The translations under genes and the position numbers were made by a program. A DNA stretch of 64,000 nt, taken from contig LR990059.1 in NCBI GenBank assembly GCA_905147135.1, positions 15,027,001-15,091,000 of the forward strand. The letters run 5' to 3'. Shown here piece after piece: positions 45,600 through 55,609 of this stretch; positions within the stretch are counted from its first letter, which is position 1, and each line of letters opens with the position of its first letter. The notes under the pieces are model-generated. The model was not told the origin of the DNA, made no database searches, and saw only the letters and a list, made by a program, of their open reading frames with translations. The DNA is from Blastobasis lacticolella. Taxonomy: Eukaryota; Arthropoda; Insecta; Lepidoptera; Blastobasidae.

Positions 45600-46450
45600 C
45601 TTACAAGCTAAATGCTAAAAAGCTTACACCTATTAAATGAAAGGATCACTGAAACTCAAAATGCATTTGTACCAAAAAGATTAACTGTTACTAATTTATT
45701 GCAATTGTGGACTAATGAACGAGTAATTGGGAAAGCCTTTGACCGGGTACCTATTAAAAGGCTGATGGCAAAGCTGGAGCACTTTGGAATTCGAGGGAAA
45801 TTGCTAAACTGGCTCCGGGATTTTCTCAGTGTTCGCACTTATAAAAATCGAGTAGGACAAGAGTACTCTCTGCCAGATGGCGTAATTACTGGTGTCCCGC
45901 AGGGTTCGGTACTTTGACCGATCCTGTTCTGTTTTATGTGGCCGACATAGGAAATCCCATAAAGTCCATGTTATTCATGACATTAAAATAATAGGAAATC
46001 CACTACATGGGCAAATTACTATCCAAAAAGACCTGGACCACATTATAGAATTGTCTCGCAACTGCCTGCTGACACTTAATTCGCAGAAGTGCACTGTGCT
46101 CCACATTGGCGCCAATAACCCGAAATTAAATTACACTCTCGATACGGTTCCGTTGATAGCGGTGGCAAGTCAGAAGGACTTTAGAAGACCCATGACCTGA
46201 AGTCGGAGGTCCACATATTAGAAATTACGAAAAGAACGAACTCATTGATGAATATAATTTGTAAAACATTCAATCACTTCGTATCCAATCGCGTGTGTTT
46301 GGAGTGGAATAAATTACCAGAAGACGTTACAAGTGCTCCATCAGTAAACTCTTTTAAAAATAGACCACAAATGTTTTATCAAAAACCACTTAAAGTGCAA
46401 AGATATACGCGTATCAGCATTAGCTGCTTATCCATCAATAATAATAATTA
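45600..46450 (+). pseudogene. CR1-like LINE RT scraps
   Basis: Open pieces include TETQNAFVPKRLTVTNLLQL, then KAFDRVPIKRLMAKLEHFG and VITGVPQGSVL. After breaks, LTLNSQKCTVLHIG and FNHFVSNRVCLEWNKLPED follow. About 25 residues before KAFDRV, including the first catalytic Asp region, are deleted. Inactive remnant. Confidence 0.65.
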
Positions 46451-46497
46451 ATTATAGATACGTTAGAGAATTCATGGTAAAAAGTGTGATTATTGAA

Positions 46498-46879
46498 GTC
46501 ATCTTGGCGTTAATGTCTCAGTTGTACACTCACGCGCGAGGGTCCAGGATCCGCCTTGGCCATTATCCAGGATATGGCAGATCAGGTAATTACAGCGGCG
46601 CGACTGCCATCTGGCCCCCGTGACCCAGTTAACAGGGACACATGACCAGTTTAGATCATGGTTACATATTAAGTCGCCTGAATGTGCAGGCTTCAGAACG
46701 AGAACGGTTTTGCCTCACCGTAAGACCATCAGTTAGTATTCATCTAATGTACATAACTCAGAAAAGAGTCATTGGTACATGACGGCACTGGGGTTCGAAC
46801 CCGGTACCTCTGGCATATGAGTCGGAAACCTTAACCACACTCTAAAGTGTAATCGAGTGAAAGTGAGAGTGAGTCTCGA
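46498..46879 (-). mobile_element. tRNA-derived SINE copy 3 with perfect 17-bp target duplication
   Basis: Same family as 8924-9299. The minus-strand B-box GGTTCGAACCCCAG lies near 46790-46800. AAAGTGTGATTATTGAA flanks it at 46481-46497 and 46880-46896. The right part after the tRNA head includes about 40 bases of AGTGAGAGTGAG-like sequence. Confidence 0.85.
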
Positions 46880-46953
46880 AAGTGTGATTATTGAATAATA
46901 CTTGTAAAAGACGCTCCGATTTAGCTGGAACCGACCTACCGTCGGTTGCAGTC

Positions 46954-47081
46954 GATACTAATTTTTCACATTGTACAAAATAAAGTCGAAGTTGGATTAA
47001 TTCGGAAGCGCGGGCGAGCTGACCTTGGTCGGACGTCCGACCAAAAGCGTCTTTATTTTATACAGTGTAAGGATTAGTATC
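46954..47081. mobile_element. Foldback element of 128 bp
   Basis: The arms GATACTAATTTTTCACATTG...AAAATAAAG and CTTTATTTTATACAGTGTAAGGATTAGTATC are inverted copies of about 35 bases with several mismatches. The GC-rich centre holds GGTCGGACGTCCGACC, a perfect small palindrome. Confidence 0.7.
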
Positions 47082-47194
47082 AAACGTAATTTGACAATTC
47101 GGGGACTCGCGTAAGGTCGTTCACCTTATACGTAACTTTGTTGAAAGAGTGTTTAAAATAATCGTACCGATTTGAAACAGGTATTACGAGGGCA

Positions 47195-47545
47195 TGGATC
47201 ACATCACATTAACATCGTCCACTGCTGGACATGACCCTTTTCCACATTAGTGGAGGGCAAAACTGGGAATTGTGAAGTGGGAAAGTGGGAACAAAAATAT
47301 TGGAAATTTCTAGACTGTAAATTTTTTTTTGCTTATTTAATTTCTTTTAATTTCTATTCAACACTTTCTTCGGGTATAATAAGAGCTATTTGGTCAAGAA
47401 ATATAGATTTTCCTTATAGGTATAAAAAGTACCTCTACGTATTAAAATTCATCATTTCAATTTCTGCTCGGCCGGGAATCAAACCCGGGACCTCTGCGCG
47501 GCAGACCGGTATATAAACCAACTGAACCACAGCTGACGTCGTCAA
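47195..47545 (-). mobile_element. Second tRNA-derived SINE type
   Basis: On the minus strand 47545-47465 reads like a tRNA: GTGGTTCAGTTGG (A-box-like) and GGGTTTGATTCCCGGCCGAG (B-box and acceptor side). The body runs left to about 47250 with an A/T-rich end. A CCACTGCTGGACATGACCC motif lies at 47219-47237. Confidence 0.6.
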
Positions 47546-47889
47546 AATCTAGAAATTTTTAGACAACCCTAGCAATGGACAATGTATGACACACAATAAT
47601 ATGGCATCGAACTGATCATGGGTGGAACCAGAAGGTGAACCATGATCTTAGCCACTAGTTGAGACTTTTGGCTCGTGTTTATAAGTTAATAAAATGACTA
47701 GCGTCTTAGTAGTCTTGGCTTCAGACAGGTTTGGCGGCTTTACTATAACATGCATATAATCTTATACATATAAACCTGCCGGAAGAAATTCTCTAACTAA
47801 TAGTGAAAACCGCATCAAACTCCATTGCGTGGTATAGACAGAACGGAAAGAGACTTTATTTATACTATGTATAAAACATAATAAATAAT
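47546..47889. other. Spacer between SINEs
   Basis: No gene or repeat recognised. Confidence 0.4.
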
Positions 47890-48193
47890 CATCTTTTCCC
47901 GGTTGTGGTCTCGCGCACGAAGCACCGGGGTCCGCTTTAACCAATATCCAGGACTTCGCAGATCAGAGCGACTGCCGTCTGACCTTGTGACCCTGTTAAC
48001 AGGGTAACCTGACCAGATTGGATCATGGTAACACATGCAGTCGCCTGAATGTGCAGGTTTCATCACGATGTTTTCCCTCACCGTAAGAGTATCGGTTAGC
48101 ATTCAACTAATGTACATAACTCAGAAAAGAGTCGAACCTACTGCCTCTCGCTTACGAGTTGGATACCTCAACCACTCGGCCACCAACGCTCCT
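47890..48193 (-). mobile_element. tRNA-derived SINE copy 4, internally deleted head
   Basis: Body blocks as in copy 1 (CCTGACCAGATTGGATCATG, CAGTCGCCTGAATGTGCAGG). The tRNA-like region lacks about 25 bases between GAAAAGAGTC and GAACCTACTGCC, so the B-box is degraded. Confidence 0.75.
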
Positions 48194-48375
48194 CAGTAAC
48201 CCATGTATAGATTGTGCATTATACACATCACAGTAAGTAGTAACGTCTACTTATGAAAAACTAAAATATTATTTAGTCGTTTTGTTTATGGCACCTTGTT
48301 TTGGTTCATGAGCTAGAGAACAATACCTACTCAGAGCCGCATAATTTTATAGCCTTTTTATTTCATATTGAACAA

Positions 48376-48427
48376 AAATATAAACTTGGCACTTCCAACA
48401 CTGCTGTTAAAGCCATGTAGCGATAAG
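48376..48427 (+). promoter_or_regulatory. Core promoter and start-stop upstream ORF of P3
   Basis: TATA-like AAAATATAAAC at about 48375-48385. ATGTAG at 48415-48420, then seven bases, then ATG 48428. The same layout as P1 and P2, although the coding sequence has diverged strongly. Confidence 0.55.
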
Positions 48428-50994
48428 ATGAAGCAAATATTACTATTAATAGTTATCTACGCAAGCATGGTAGAGCCACGTCAAGATTCATTTTTGAGTC
48501 AAAATAGTGTCGACAACGATCTGTTTGGAAGAGACTTCGGTGTCTCTTTTGTCAACAAAATATCCGACACTAACAAATACAAAAAAAGGAAAGAGGTGAA
48601 AGAGGAAAAATTTGCAAAAGGCAGAGTGAAAAAAATATATCCCCGAAATTATGGCAAAAGGGAGGATGACAACACCGAGACTACTACCGTTAGAATATAT
48701 AACCCAAATCAACAGGAAAACGTTTACAAAGACTTAGTTTATACGAAAGAAATTAAAATGAAACAATTTCCAACAGAGTTTATGAAACCGAAGCGCAAGC
48801 TCGGAATAGTTGAGTTATCGGATATAAGAAAAGCTAGGAGCATATCTGAAATGTTGAAACGGGCAAGACGCAACGAGGAAATGAACTTCGGGAAAGATTT
48901 GCCAAATGGAGGCGCCAAACTGCCTCCTTACTATAGGGATCCTATACTCAACATGTTGGAGAATCCAATTATAATTAGGAGATTTAACAACGTAATTGAT
49001 GCTCAACCAAGAAAAAATTTAATGTTAGCGAACGGCTTCAGACCACGACAAAGAGTCAACAATATTGGTAAATGTTACTTTTATTTACTAAAGTACGAAG
49101 TCCACCAAACGGCACGCTTCGCATCGGATCGCCTGACGAACGAATGCAGCGACAGCCGATCGCATCCAGGAGGATGTCGACGCATAGGAACGGCTGCGTA
49201 CGGCTGCCGTCGCTTGCGTACGTATCCGTATCTGCGCCTGAATGTTAAATTCTGATAGTGCAGCCTAGTCAAATAATTTCATTCCTATCGTGGTGACATG
49301 GTGGCATCCGTACGGAAAATTCTTAACTCTCTGAAGCTCTAAACGCGTATCACGGAACATGCCCGCGGTCAAGCTGCTATGTGCGGCTTGGTAATATAGA
49401 CTTTAAACGATTACACGAAATGATATCGTTTAAAGATTACAAAATCCGCTCCGATCCGATGCAATGCATGACATTTGGTGGAAATTGTACTTTATACTGT
49501 TTAATACTAAATTTGAAAGCGAAATTTAAAAACCATCATCGAACTAAAAATAAAAAGAATAATAATAAGTAACATCTATTTAGTAAACAAGCCTAGATCA
49601 CTGCCTTGGGCTGTATTAGAATCCGTAGGTAACACTATAATTTCACCAAGACATATCCGTAGATAGATACATTCGAAAAGTTATCACGTATGTTGAGTAA
49701 GTATTTTTGTTGGCAGGAGCACCACAGCAGAGCAACATTAGAACCATTTAGATTTATGAAGAAAAATGTGCGTTTTATTGTGTTGTTTTATTGTGTTTTG
49801 TTGTTGCTCATACAATTCGGATTTGGAATGAGCTCCCAGCGTTTCCTATGGACTATGATATGGGATCGTTCAAGAGGTCTCTTCAGAGGCGGGTAACGCT
49901 TTGGTAACTTCCCTGGTGCTGCTGATGTCCATAGGCGGCGGTGACCACTGCCCATCAGGTGGCCAGTGCATGTTTGTCTGACGTGTAACGTAAAAAAAAT
50001 GTTGGTTGTGAAGAATTCCTACATATAATAATACTTACCTATACAACATACCGATTATAATAACATCATAAATACAGGTCGAGTATAGTAGGCACCTCTG
50101 TAATGGGAGCGGCACGGGATGGTAACGTCATTATGGGCAAAACAAATCAATAAAAAAATATTGTCTTTCTGAACTTTGATCGGGGAGCGTCGGTGGCCTA
50201 ATGGTAAACGGATCCGATTCGTAATTTGTACCGTATTCGAACCCTAGTGCCGTCATGTACCAATGATTTGTGTCTAAGTAAACGACTGAATGTGTAACCA
50301 TGATCCAATTAGCCAACTTACCCTGTCAAAGCGATCACGGAGGTCAGATGGCAGCCGCTCCACTGTAATTACCGTATCTGCCAAATCCTGGATCATTGTC
50401 AAGGCAGACCCCGGGACCTTGCGCGAGAGAATACAAACCAAGATCAATTTTGAAAGAAACGCCAAGCTGATTATTTTAATTTGAGTCTTTCAGGGGGCTT
50501 ACCATGTGCTCTTATAGCAGGACCTAAACAGAACTGCTCTGGTTAGAACGAGACAGCGCTAAACGTGTCACATAATCGAGTCTCGTTCTAAGCACGGCAG
50601 TTCTGTTTAGGTCCTGCTATTAGAGTTCATGGTAAGCCCTCTAAACTGTTGTGAAAATAACATTTTCGAGTAATCTGAATTTCATGTTGACAATTTGATA
50701 GGTACCCGTTTGTTTTCAGACGCCGTCAATAACAAAATTAAACACAACGCCGAAATAACTGCAGCTGCTTTAATCCATGCTCTTAGATCAAAAGCTAAAC
50801 GCAAACGTGAACGGGAAAGGCAGAAAAGGAAACAGAGGCAGAAGAAGATGATGAAAAGTTATCAGAAAGAACTCCATGCCGGATTGAAGAAATGGATCAA
50901 AGACATGAGCATCTTAAGAGAAGAAAAGAGCCTCTTACCGGATATGACCAAAAGCTTTCTAATAATAGTTTACAATAATCAGGAGAGTTCATGA
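48428..50994 (+). CDS. P3: diverged family member lacking the clip-like exon
   Basis: Proposed exon 1 is 48428-49067 (donor ATTG|GTAAAT, phase 1) and exon 2 is 50720-50994 (acceptor TTTTCAG|ACGCC). Together they encode 304 residues. I chose ATG 48428 because its context (ATGTAG, 7 bases, ATGAAGCAAAT) matches P1 and P2. It has the signal peptide MKQILLLIVIYASMVEP and a Lys/Glu-rich spacer without Cys. YYRDPILNML is the counterpart of FHMDPVLNLM in P1. Exon 2 is highly basic (RSKAKRKRERERQKRKQRQK), helical and Cys-free. The tail differs from P1 (no EYDIEYG). The 1652-base intron holds a LINE scrap, a SINE and a foldback element. An undetected intermediate exon or a decaying gene is possible. 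Exon 1 is firm and the exon 2 assignment is less so. Confidence 0.6.
49812..49998 (+). mobile_element. LINE 3' fragment in the P3 intron
   Basis: It matches the end of the element at 14035-14240: FGMSSQ-type frame, then CATAGGCGGCGGTGACCACT and CATCAGGTGGCC, ending in an A-run. Plus orientation. Confidence 0.7.
50186..50450 (+). mobile_element. tRNA-derived SINE copy 5, shortened
   Basis: Head GAGCGTCGGTGGCCTAATGG, B-box-like TATTCGAACCC, and body blocks GAGGTCAGATGGCAG and AAATCCTGGATCATTG. It lacks the middle segment with ACATCGTGATGAA. Inside the P3 intron. Confidence 0.75.
50492..50642. mobile_element. Foldback element of 151 bp in the P3 intron
   Basis: Arms of about 62 bases (AGGGGGCTTACCATGTGCTC ... 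AGAACGAGAC and its reverse complement) with few mismatches and a 25-base loop. The core word TAGCAGGACCTAAACAGAAC is perfectly paired. Confidence 0.85.
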
Positions 50995-51714
50995 ATTATA
51001 TGTTTAAATAGTGTACCTAAATTTCATCCGGTACCGACAAAACCAGAAATCTCAGAAGGCTCAGAAGCAGAAATCTATTTCCTAATTCTGATTCAATATC
51101 TACTTCAAGACCTATGTTCCTATAAGATATTCCTACTTTACCTGCATCGCAAATCTCTTTACGTTTGTTAATGAATAAATTACGTATGAAATCATTTACA
51201 TACATTATATATTAGAATAAATAACTACAAAACTACTAAACCTATCTAAGCAAACCGTGCAAGACTGATGATTGGGGGCACATCTACACTATATTAAATC
51301 GCGTCGAAAGAAACTTGTCACATAATTATCATCGAACTTCACAAGTTCGCAGGACCGTTGTCATACGGCCGTTGCTAATTAGGACAGCGCGTTAATGTCT
51401 CTTAAAATTTCAGGTTGACAAAACTGCTTTGGGACTCTGTACACAGGACGTTCCTCCGACGATAGTATAGATTAAATTAATAATTTTTAGATCGTGTTAA
51501 GGTACTTACCTTTGGAAATAGTAATTGGTATACTTAAAACATGAGATTGTCTAGGAATTTTGTATAGGTTTATATTTCTTTAGTTATACACTTTTAGATA
51601 CATTGTATAACTTAAGAGAGAATATAAGATATATCTTCGATACATATCGTTCCAATATACAATATAGTCAATGCATGCATTTGAAAAAACTGCGGTTGCA
51701 TGCACGTATAATAG
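50995..51714. other. AT-rich stretch after P3
   Basis: No gene, repeat or clear polyadenylation signal recognised. Confidence 0.4.
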
Positions 51715-51800
51715 TTTCAGCTTAGAGGAATTTCGTCTCTGACACTCACATCGTGTGCCAGAGATGACGCTCTACGAAGCCGAACAGCCGAACTATATCT
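51715..51800. repeat. Fragment related to the 36.15 kb foldback element
   Basis: GTCTCTGACACTCACATCGT and CAGAGATGACGCTCTACGAA resemble the interior of the element at 36152-36281. Only part is present. Confidence 0.5.
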
Positions 51801-51833
51801 GCTATAATGTTTTAAACTATAGCGATTATTATT

Positions 51834-51997
51834 ACACCTTTTAAGGGTATATTCCGGGTTTCCTACCGCGTACCTTTGTTGACGAGTAGCCCGATATTTC
51901 GACACAGTTGCATGCATGATGGTCACGGGACGACAACGGGACTACTCGTCAACAAAAGTACGCGATAGGAAACCCGGAACATACCCTTAAAATGTGT
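51834..51997. mobile_element. Foldback element of 164 bp
   Basis: The left arm ACACCTTTTAAGGGTATATT...GGTTTCCTACCGCGTAC...TTGACGAGTAGCCCG is inverted at the right end (CGGGACTACTCGTCAAC ... ATACCCTTAAAATGTGT), about 60 bases each with small indels. The interior has TTGCATGCATGATGG. Confidence 0.85.
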
Positions 51998-52074
51998 AGT
52001 ATCTGCTAGTTCAGCGGTTCGGAATGCACATCTGTGCATTCTTTTCCGCAGACATCTGTATACGATTTGATCGA

Positions 52075-52439
52075 AAGAGCGTCGGTGGCCGAGTGGTTAA
52101 GGTATCCGACTAGTAAGCGAGCGGTACCGGCTTCGAATCCCATTGCAGCCATGTACCAATGACTCTCTTCTGAGTTATGTACATTAGTTGAATGCTAACC
52201 GATGCTCTTATGATGAAAGAAAACATCGTGATGAATACTGTATATTCAGGTTAATGTGTAAGCATGATCCAATCTGGTCAGGTTCCCCTGGTAGCAGCAT
52301 CACTGAGGTCAGATGGCAGTCGCTCCACTGTAACTATCTGATTTGCCAAATCCTGGATCATGGTCAAGGCGCACCCTCTCGTACGCGTGAGCATAACCGG
52401 GACATTATAATTATGTCAAGATGATTATTATTATCTGAA
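52075..52439 (+). mobile_element. tRNA-derived SINE copy 6 with 14-bp target duplication
   Basis: Head AGAGCGTCGGTGGCCGAGTG (A-box-like) and B-box-like GGCTTCGAATCCC. All body blocks are present, with ending GTCAAGATGATTATTATTAT. It is flanked by TACGATTTGATCGA (52061-52074) and TACGATTTTATCGA (52440-52453). Confidence 0.85.
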
Positions 52440-52504
52440 TACGATTTTATCGAGACTAACGAGAAACGCTTTATTCTGCCGGTCCCTAGCCTCCCTCGGG
52501 AATA

Positions 52505-52755
52505 CGAACCGGGCCAACGTTTCATCCTTATGCGTGGATGTTCCAGCTATCCGCACGTGTAGCCTTGATTCTTCATAATGCGTACGGCTAAGGGATGGAA
52601 CACGTTGCCTGCGAGTTTGTTTTCTTCCCTGACTTATCTGGACTCCTTCAAGGCTAAAGTGAGTAATTTCTAGACAGGTATCTATGCTCCATCTTGGATC
52701 GCATCGTCACTTACCACCACGTGAGATGGTGGTCAAATGCCTGGTTATCACGAGT
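52505..52755 (+). pseudogene. Family J LINE 3' scrap
   Basis: In broken frames it encodes HPYAWMFQLSAR-like and AKGWNTLPASL-like wording, then ends with CACTTACCACCACGTGAGAT, matching the 3' ends at 24.1 and 28.5 kb. Confidence 0.65.
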
Positions 52756-52821
52756 AAGTATGAAGAAGTTCATTTGTGCTTGTTCAAAGTGTATGGCCAC
52801 GTGCATTAAGCCTAGATTGAG

Positions 52822-53165
52822 AGCGTTGACGTAACGGTTAGAGAGTTGGCCTCGTAAAAGAGAGATACCGAGTTCGATTCCTAGCCCCGCCATGTATCAA
52901 TGACTTTTAACTTTGACTAAGTAACTACGTAACGACGGACAGCGATTCGATGAAGGAAAACATCGTGAGAAAACCTGCATTTTTAGGCGATTGAATGGAT
53001 AACCGTAATCCAAACTAATCAGGTTCCCCCGTTAACAGTCATGGAGGTAAAATGACAGTCGCTTTAATGTAATCTGTCAAATCCTGGATCATGGTTAAGG
53101 CGGACCCCGGGTTTTCGTGTGCAAGGCAATAACCGGGATATTGGCGCCAAGATGTTTATTGTTAT
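52822..53165 (+). mobile_element. tRNA-derived SINE copy 7, diverged
   Basis: Head with a degraded A-box, B-box GAGTTCGATTCC, and body blocks AAACATCGTGAGAAAACCTG and AAATCCTGGATCATGG. It ends GGCGCCAAGATGTTTATTGTTAT. More diverged than copies 1, 3 and 6. Confidence 0.8.
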
Positions 53166-53502
53166 ACCCAGTAATCTGGCATCACGAAAGAAACTACGCG
53201 GAAGGTCCAATAAGCTATTATTGACAATGTGGGGTTAGTTAAAATATGTTCGGGAAAAATAGAAAAGACGGTAAAGGAAAGGGATCTCAAATCAACCAGA
53301 ATAAGAAGAATAAGTCTAGGTAAGTACTAAGGTATTAGTATAAGTACTAAGGTAAAAGTTTTCCGAAACTACTGAACCGATATCGAGAATGTTTCTCGAA
53401 AGCCGACTATTGGAGAATTTCTTTCAACAAGATGAACTTTAAAATCTCTAGGTAATTCTATTCAACCAACATAGACGAAAAACGATGAAATTAAAAGATG
53501 AT
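53166..53502. other. Spacer before the P4 3' end
   Basis: Nothing recognised except a short GGTAAGTACTAAGG / AAGTACTAAGG repeat near 53320-53352. Confidence 0.4.
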
Positions 53503-53519
53503 TTTAATTATCAGTAGAA

Positions 53520-54199
53520 TTAGTAGTATAGAATTCCGTATTCTATATCATACTCAACCTGTTTCTTGGGTTTCAATTTTCCGTAAGTCCTCAACACTGT
53601 CCCATTTATTATTCTATCCCGAAACATTTGGTTTTTCTTGAACTCCTTGTTTAGCGCCTTTACTTTATTCAGCTCCAACATCGTGTGGTAGTCGATCTTC
53701 ATAAGCTGTTCGGTATGTATGTCCTGCACACCTTGCTTGTCTTTCTTATGCTGTTTCTTCAATTTGTTCAAGAACTTCTTAATTGTCTTCTTATTTCTCT
53801 TCCTTTCACGCGTGCTATTCTTGACCAACTTTTTCAAATATTTTTCAACCCTTTTCTTTTCCTTCTTTATGGCTTTCTGTATGAGCTTCTTGCGCTTCTT
53901 CCTATCCTTCTTGCGTTTCTTTGACCCTTTCCATTTCTTTTTCCTTGATGACCTCAAAACATTTTCAGTATCACCATCAACCTGCGCTCTCATCTCTGCT
54001 GTCTCTTCGAAGGAGACTTCGAACCCCTGCTGCAGATCGTAGTTGGTCCATACAAGCGCGCAACAAACGAATTGTGTACGTCCACAGAATATGTCCCCTA
54101 GGTGTATGCGGTACTCGGGCTCACACTCTTGCGGCAGCATGCAGGTACCCCGCGGCATGTTGAGCTGGGATGGGCCCCCGCAAGGCACGCCTGATGGTC
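53520..54199 (-). CDS. P4: clip-like/polybasic 3' exon, first exon not found
   Basis: The acceptor ATTTAAG|GACC ends at 54200. The exon is phase 1, as in P1, P2 and P5, and encodes 226 residues. The clip-like module PCGGPSQLNMPRGTC...CMLPQEC...FCGRTQFVCC keeps all six Cys with spacing 12-5-12-6. Then come an acidic linker (GFEVSFEETAEM), an extremely basic region (KKWKGSKKRKKDRKKRKK), sequon NST in VKNSTRERK, and the tail VEYDIEYGILYY. It lacks about 20 residues present in the others after TFRDI. The ATTAAA signal (53508-53503) sits in the ancestral position just after a relic TGA; the used TAA lies 9 bases earlier. No exon 1 with MKQIL is visible between here and P5 or beyond, so it may share an upstream exon with P5 or be a decapitated copy. 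Confidence 0.7.
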
Positions 54200-54373
54200 C
54201 TTAAATAAAAATAATAATATTTTAGTTTACATTCATTTATTGTAATTTACATTTTACGACATAGATGCTTCTTATCGCCGTTACTGCTTCATCATCATAC
54301 GCACTGTCTTGGGAGGTTGGGATAAAGGAATATCAGATGGGGAATAGCGTGATAAATAACCTATAATACGCTA

Positions 54374-54880
54374 ATGGTACAATCCATCTCGCACCAACTA
54401 GAAAGAACATGGAAGAACTTCGTTTGCCTAGAAACTACCAGCCTCAAATTCGGACTTGCCATTAACAGAGATAAGATGATTATAGTAGACCGGGCTGAAG
54501 ATACTAGAACTAACGTACAGGACATACCTAATTTCCCCCGACTGCCGAGCTATATTTACCTTGGCTCTACTATCTCCAATACTGGAGGATGTGCTGACGA
54601 AATCAGACGACTATGCGCTATCACTAGGATTGCAGTGGAAAGACCTGGAAAGATTTGGAGAGACGGTAGGATAAGCAAGAAGACGAAAATAAGATTGATG
54701 AGATGCCTTGTCTTCCAAATTAAAGACCGGTATAGAACGGTTCTTCAACTGTGCAGCTACGAATACTCAAGTTCTTTGGTTACATCACCAGAAATGAAAA
54801 ATCAATGGAGAAATTGTATTCAGGGCCAGGTCCGGGGTAGGCATGAAAACACTCGGCTGATCACCAACTCAATAGCTGAC
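54374..54880 (+). pseudogene. RTE-like LINE RT C-terminal fragment
   Basis: The open frame reads SLKFGLAINRDKMIIVD, YIYLGSTISNTGGCADEIRR and IWRDGRISKKTKIRLMRCLV, then loses similarity after VFQIKDR. It lacks the catalytic YADD block. The wording YLGSTIS...TGGC is typical of RTE-like elements. Confidence 0.7.
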
Positions 54881-54950
54881 TCTCAGCTAATTTTCTTAAA
54901 CTAGGTGGTAGTATCTAGTAGTTTTTGTATGTGGTAATTAAATATATTAA

Positions 54951-55308
54951 CCTACCCCTACCCTACCCCTACCCTACCCCTACCCTACCCCTACCCTACC
55001 CCTACCCTACCCCTACCCTACCCCTACCCTACCCCTACCCTACCCCTACCCTACCCCTACCCTACCCCTACCCTACCCCTACCCTACCCCTACCCTACCC
55101 CTACCCTACCCCTACCCTACCCCTACCCTACCCCTACCCTACCCCTACCCTACCCCTACCCTACCCCTACCCTACCCCTACCCTACCCCTACCCTACCCC
55201 TACCCTACCCCTACCCTACCCCTACCCTACCCCTACCCTACCCCTACCCTACCCCTACCCTACCCCTACCCTACCCTTACCCTACCCCTACCCTACCCTA
55301 CCCCTACC
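54951..55308. repeat. Satellite of an 11-bp unit, about 32 copies
   Basis: CCTACCCCTAC repeats almost perfectly for 358 bases, with one CCTTAC variant near 55276 and one shortened unit near 55297. It is not the insect telomere repeat TTAGG. The open frame through it (Leu-Pro-Tyr-Pro repeats) is not a gene. Confidence 0.95.
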
Positions 55309-55454
55309 ATTTTAACTTTTATTCAGCCTATCTTTTATGTATTATGATTGGACAACATTTGTGACAAATTAATAATTATAAATATAAATAATAAGCATAT
55401 AACAAAGAAAAAAGATGAAATTATAGCAAATTCCGGGGTCTTCTCTGACTTTTT

Positions 55455-55605
55455 AGGCAAGAAATCAACACTTTCTTGACCAACAAATTGCTATTATATA
55501 ACTCTTTACTGAAGCCAATATGGACCTACGAAATTCAGATATGGGCCACTGCAAATAAGGGTAACATCGAGCGACAAAATCGGTACAAAATAATATTGTA
55601 CGAGT
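55455..55605 (+). pseudogene. Jockey-type LINE RT scrap
   Basis: NKLLLYNSLLKPIWTYEIQI followed by WATANKGNIERQ is a thumb segment like that at 18.8-18.9 kb. It is fused by chance to the next LINE fragment in one open frame. Confidence 0.55.
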
Positions 55606-55609
55606 TATT

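Noticed and set aside
49381..49572. Possible clip-exon remnant in the P3 intron (DPMQ...GGNC wording)
   Set aside because: Only two or three residues align, the remaining four Cys and the CC pair are absent, and there is no acceptor.
53719..54042. Phe/Leu-rich membrane-like open frames on the plus strand, also opposite the basic exons at 7884-8168, 32386-32982 and 56996-57448
   Set aside because: They are antisense readings of Lys/Arg codons in P1, P2, P4 and P5.
54925..55347. 140-residue open frame with Leu-Pro-Tyr-Pro repeats
   Set aside because: It is only a reading of the 11-bp satellite, which has no stops in this frame.
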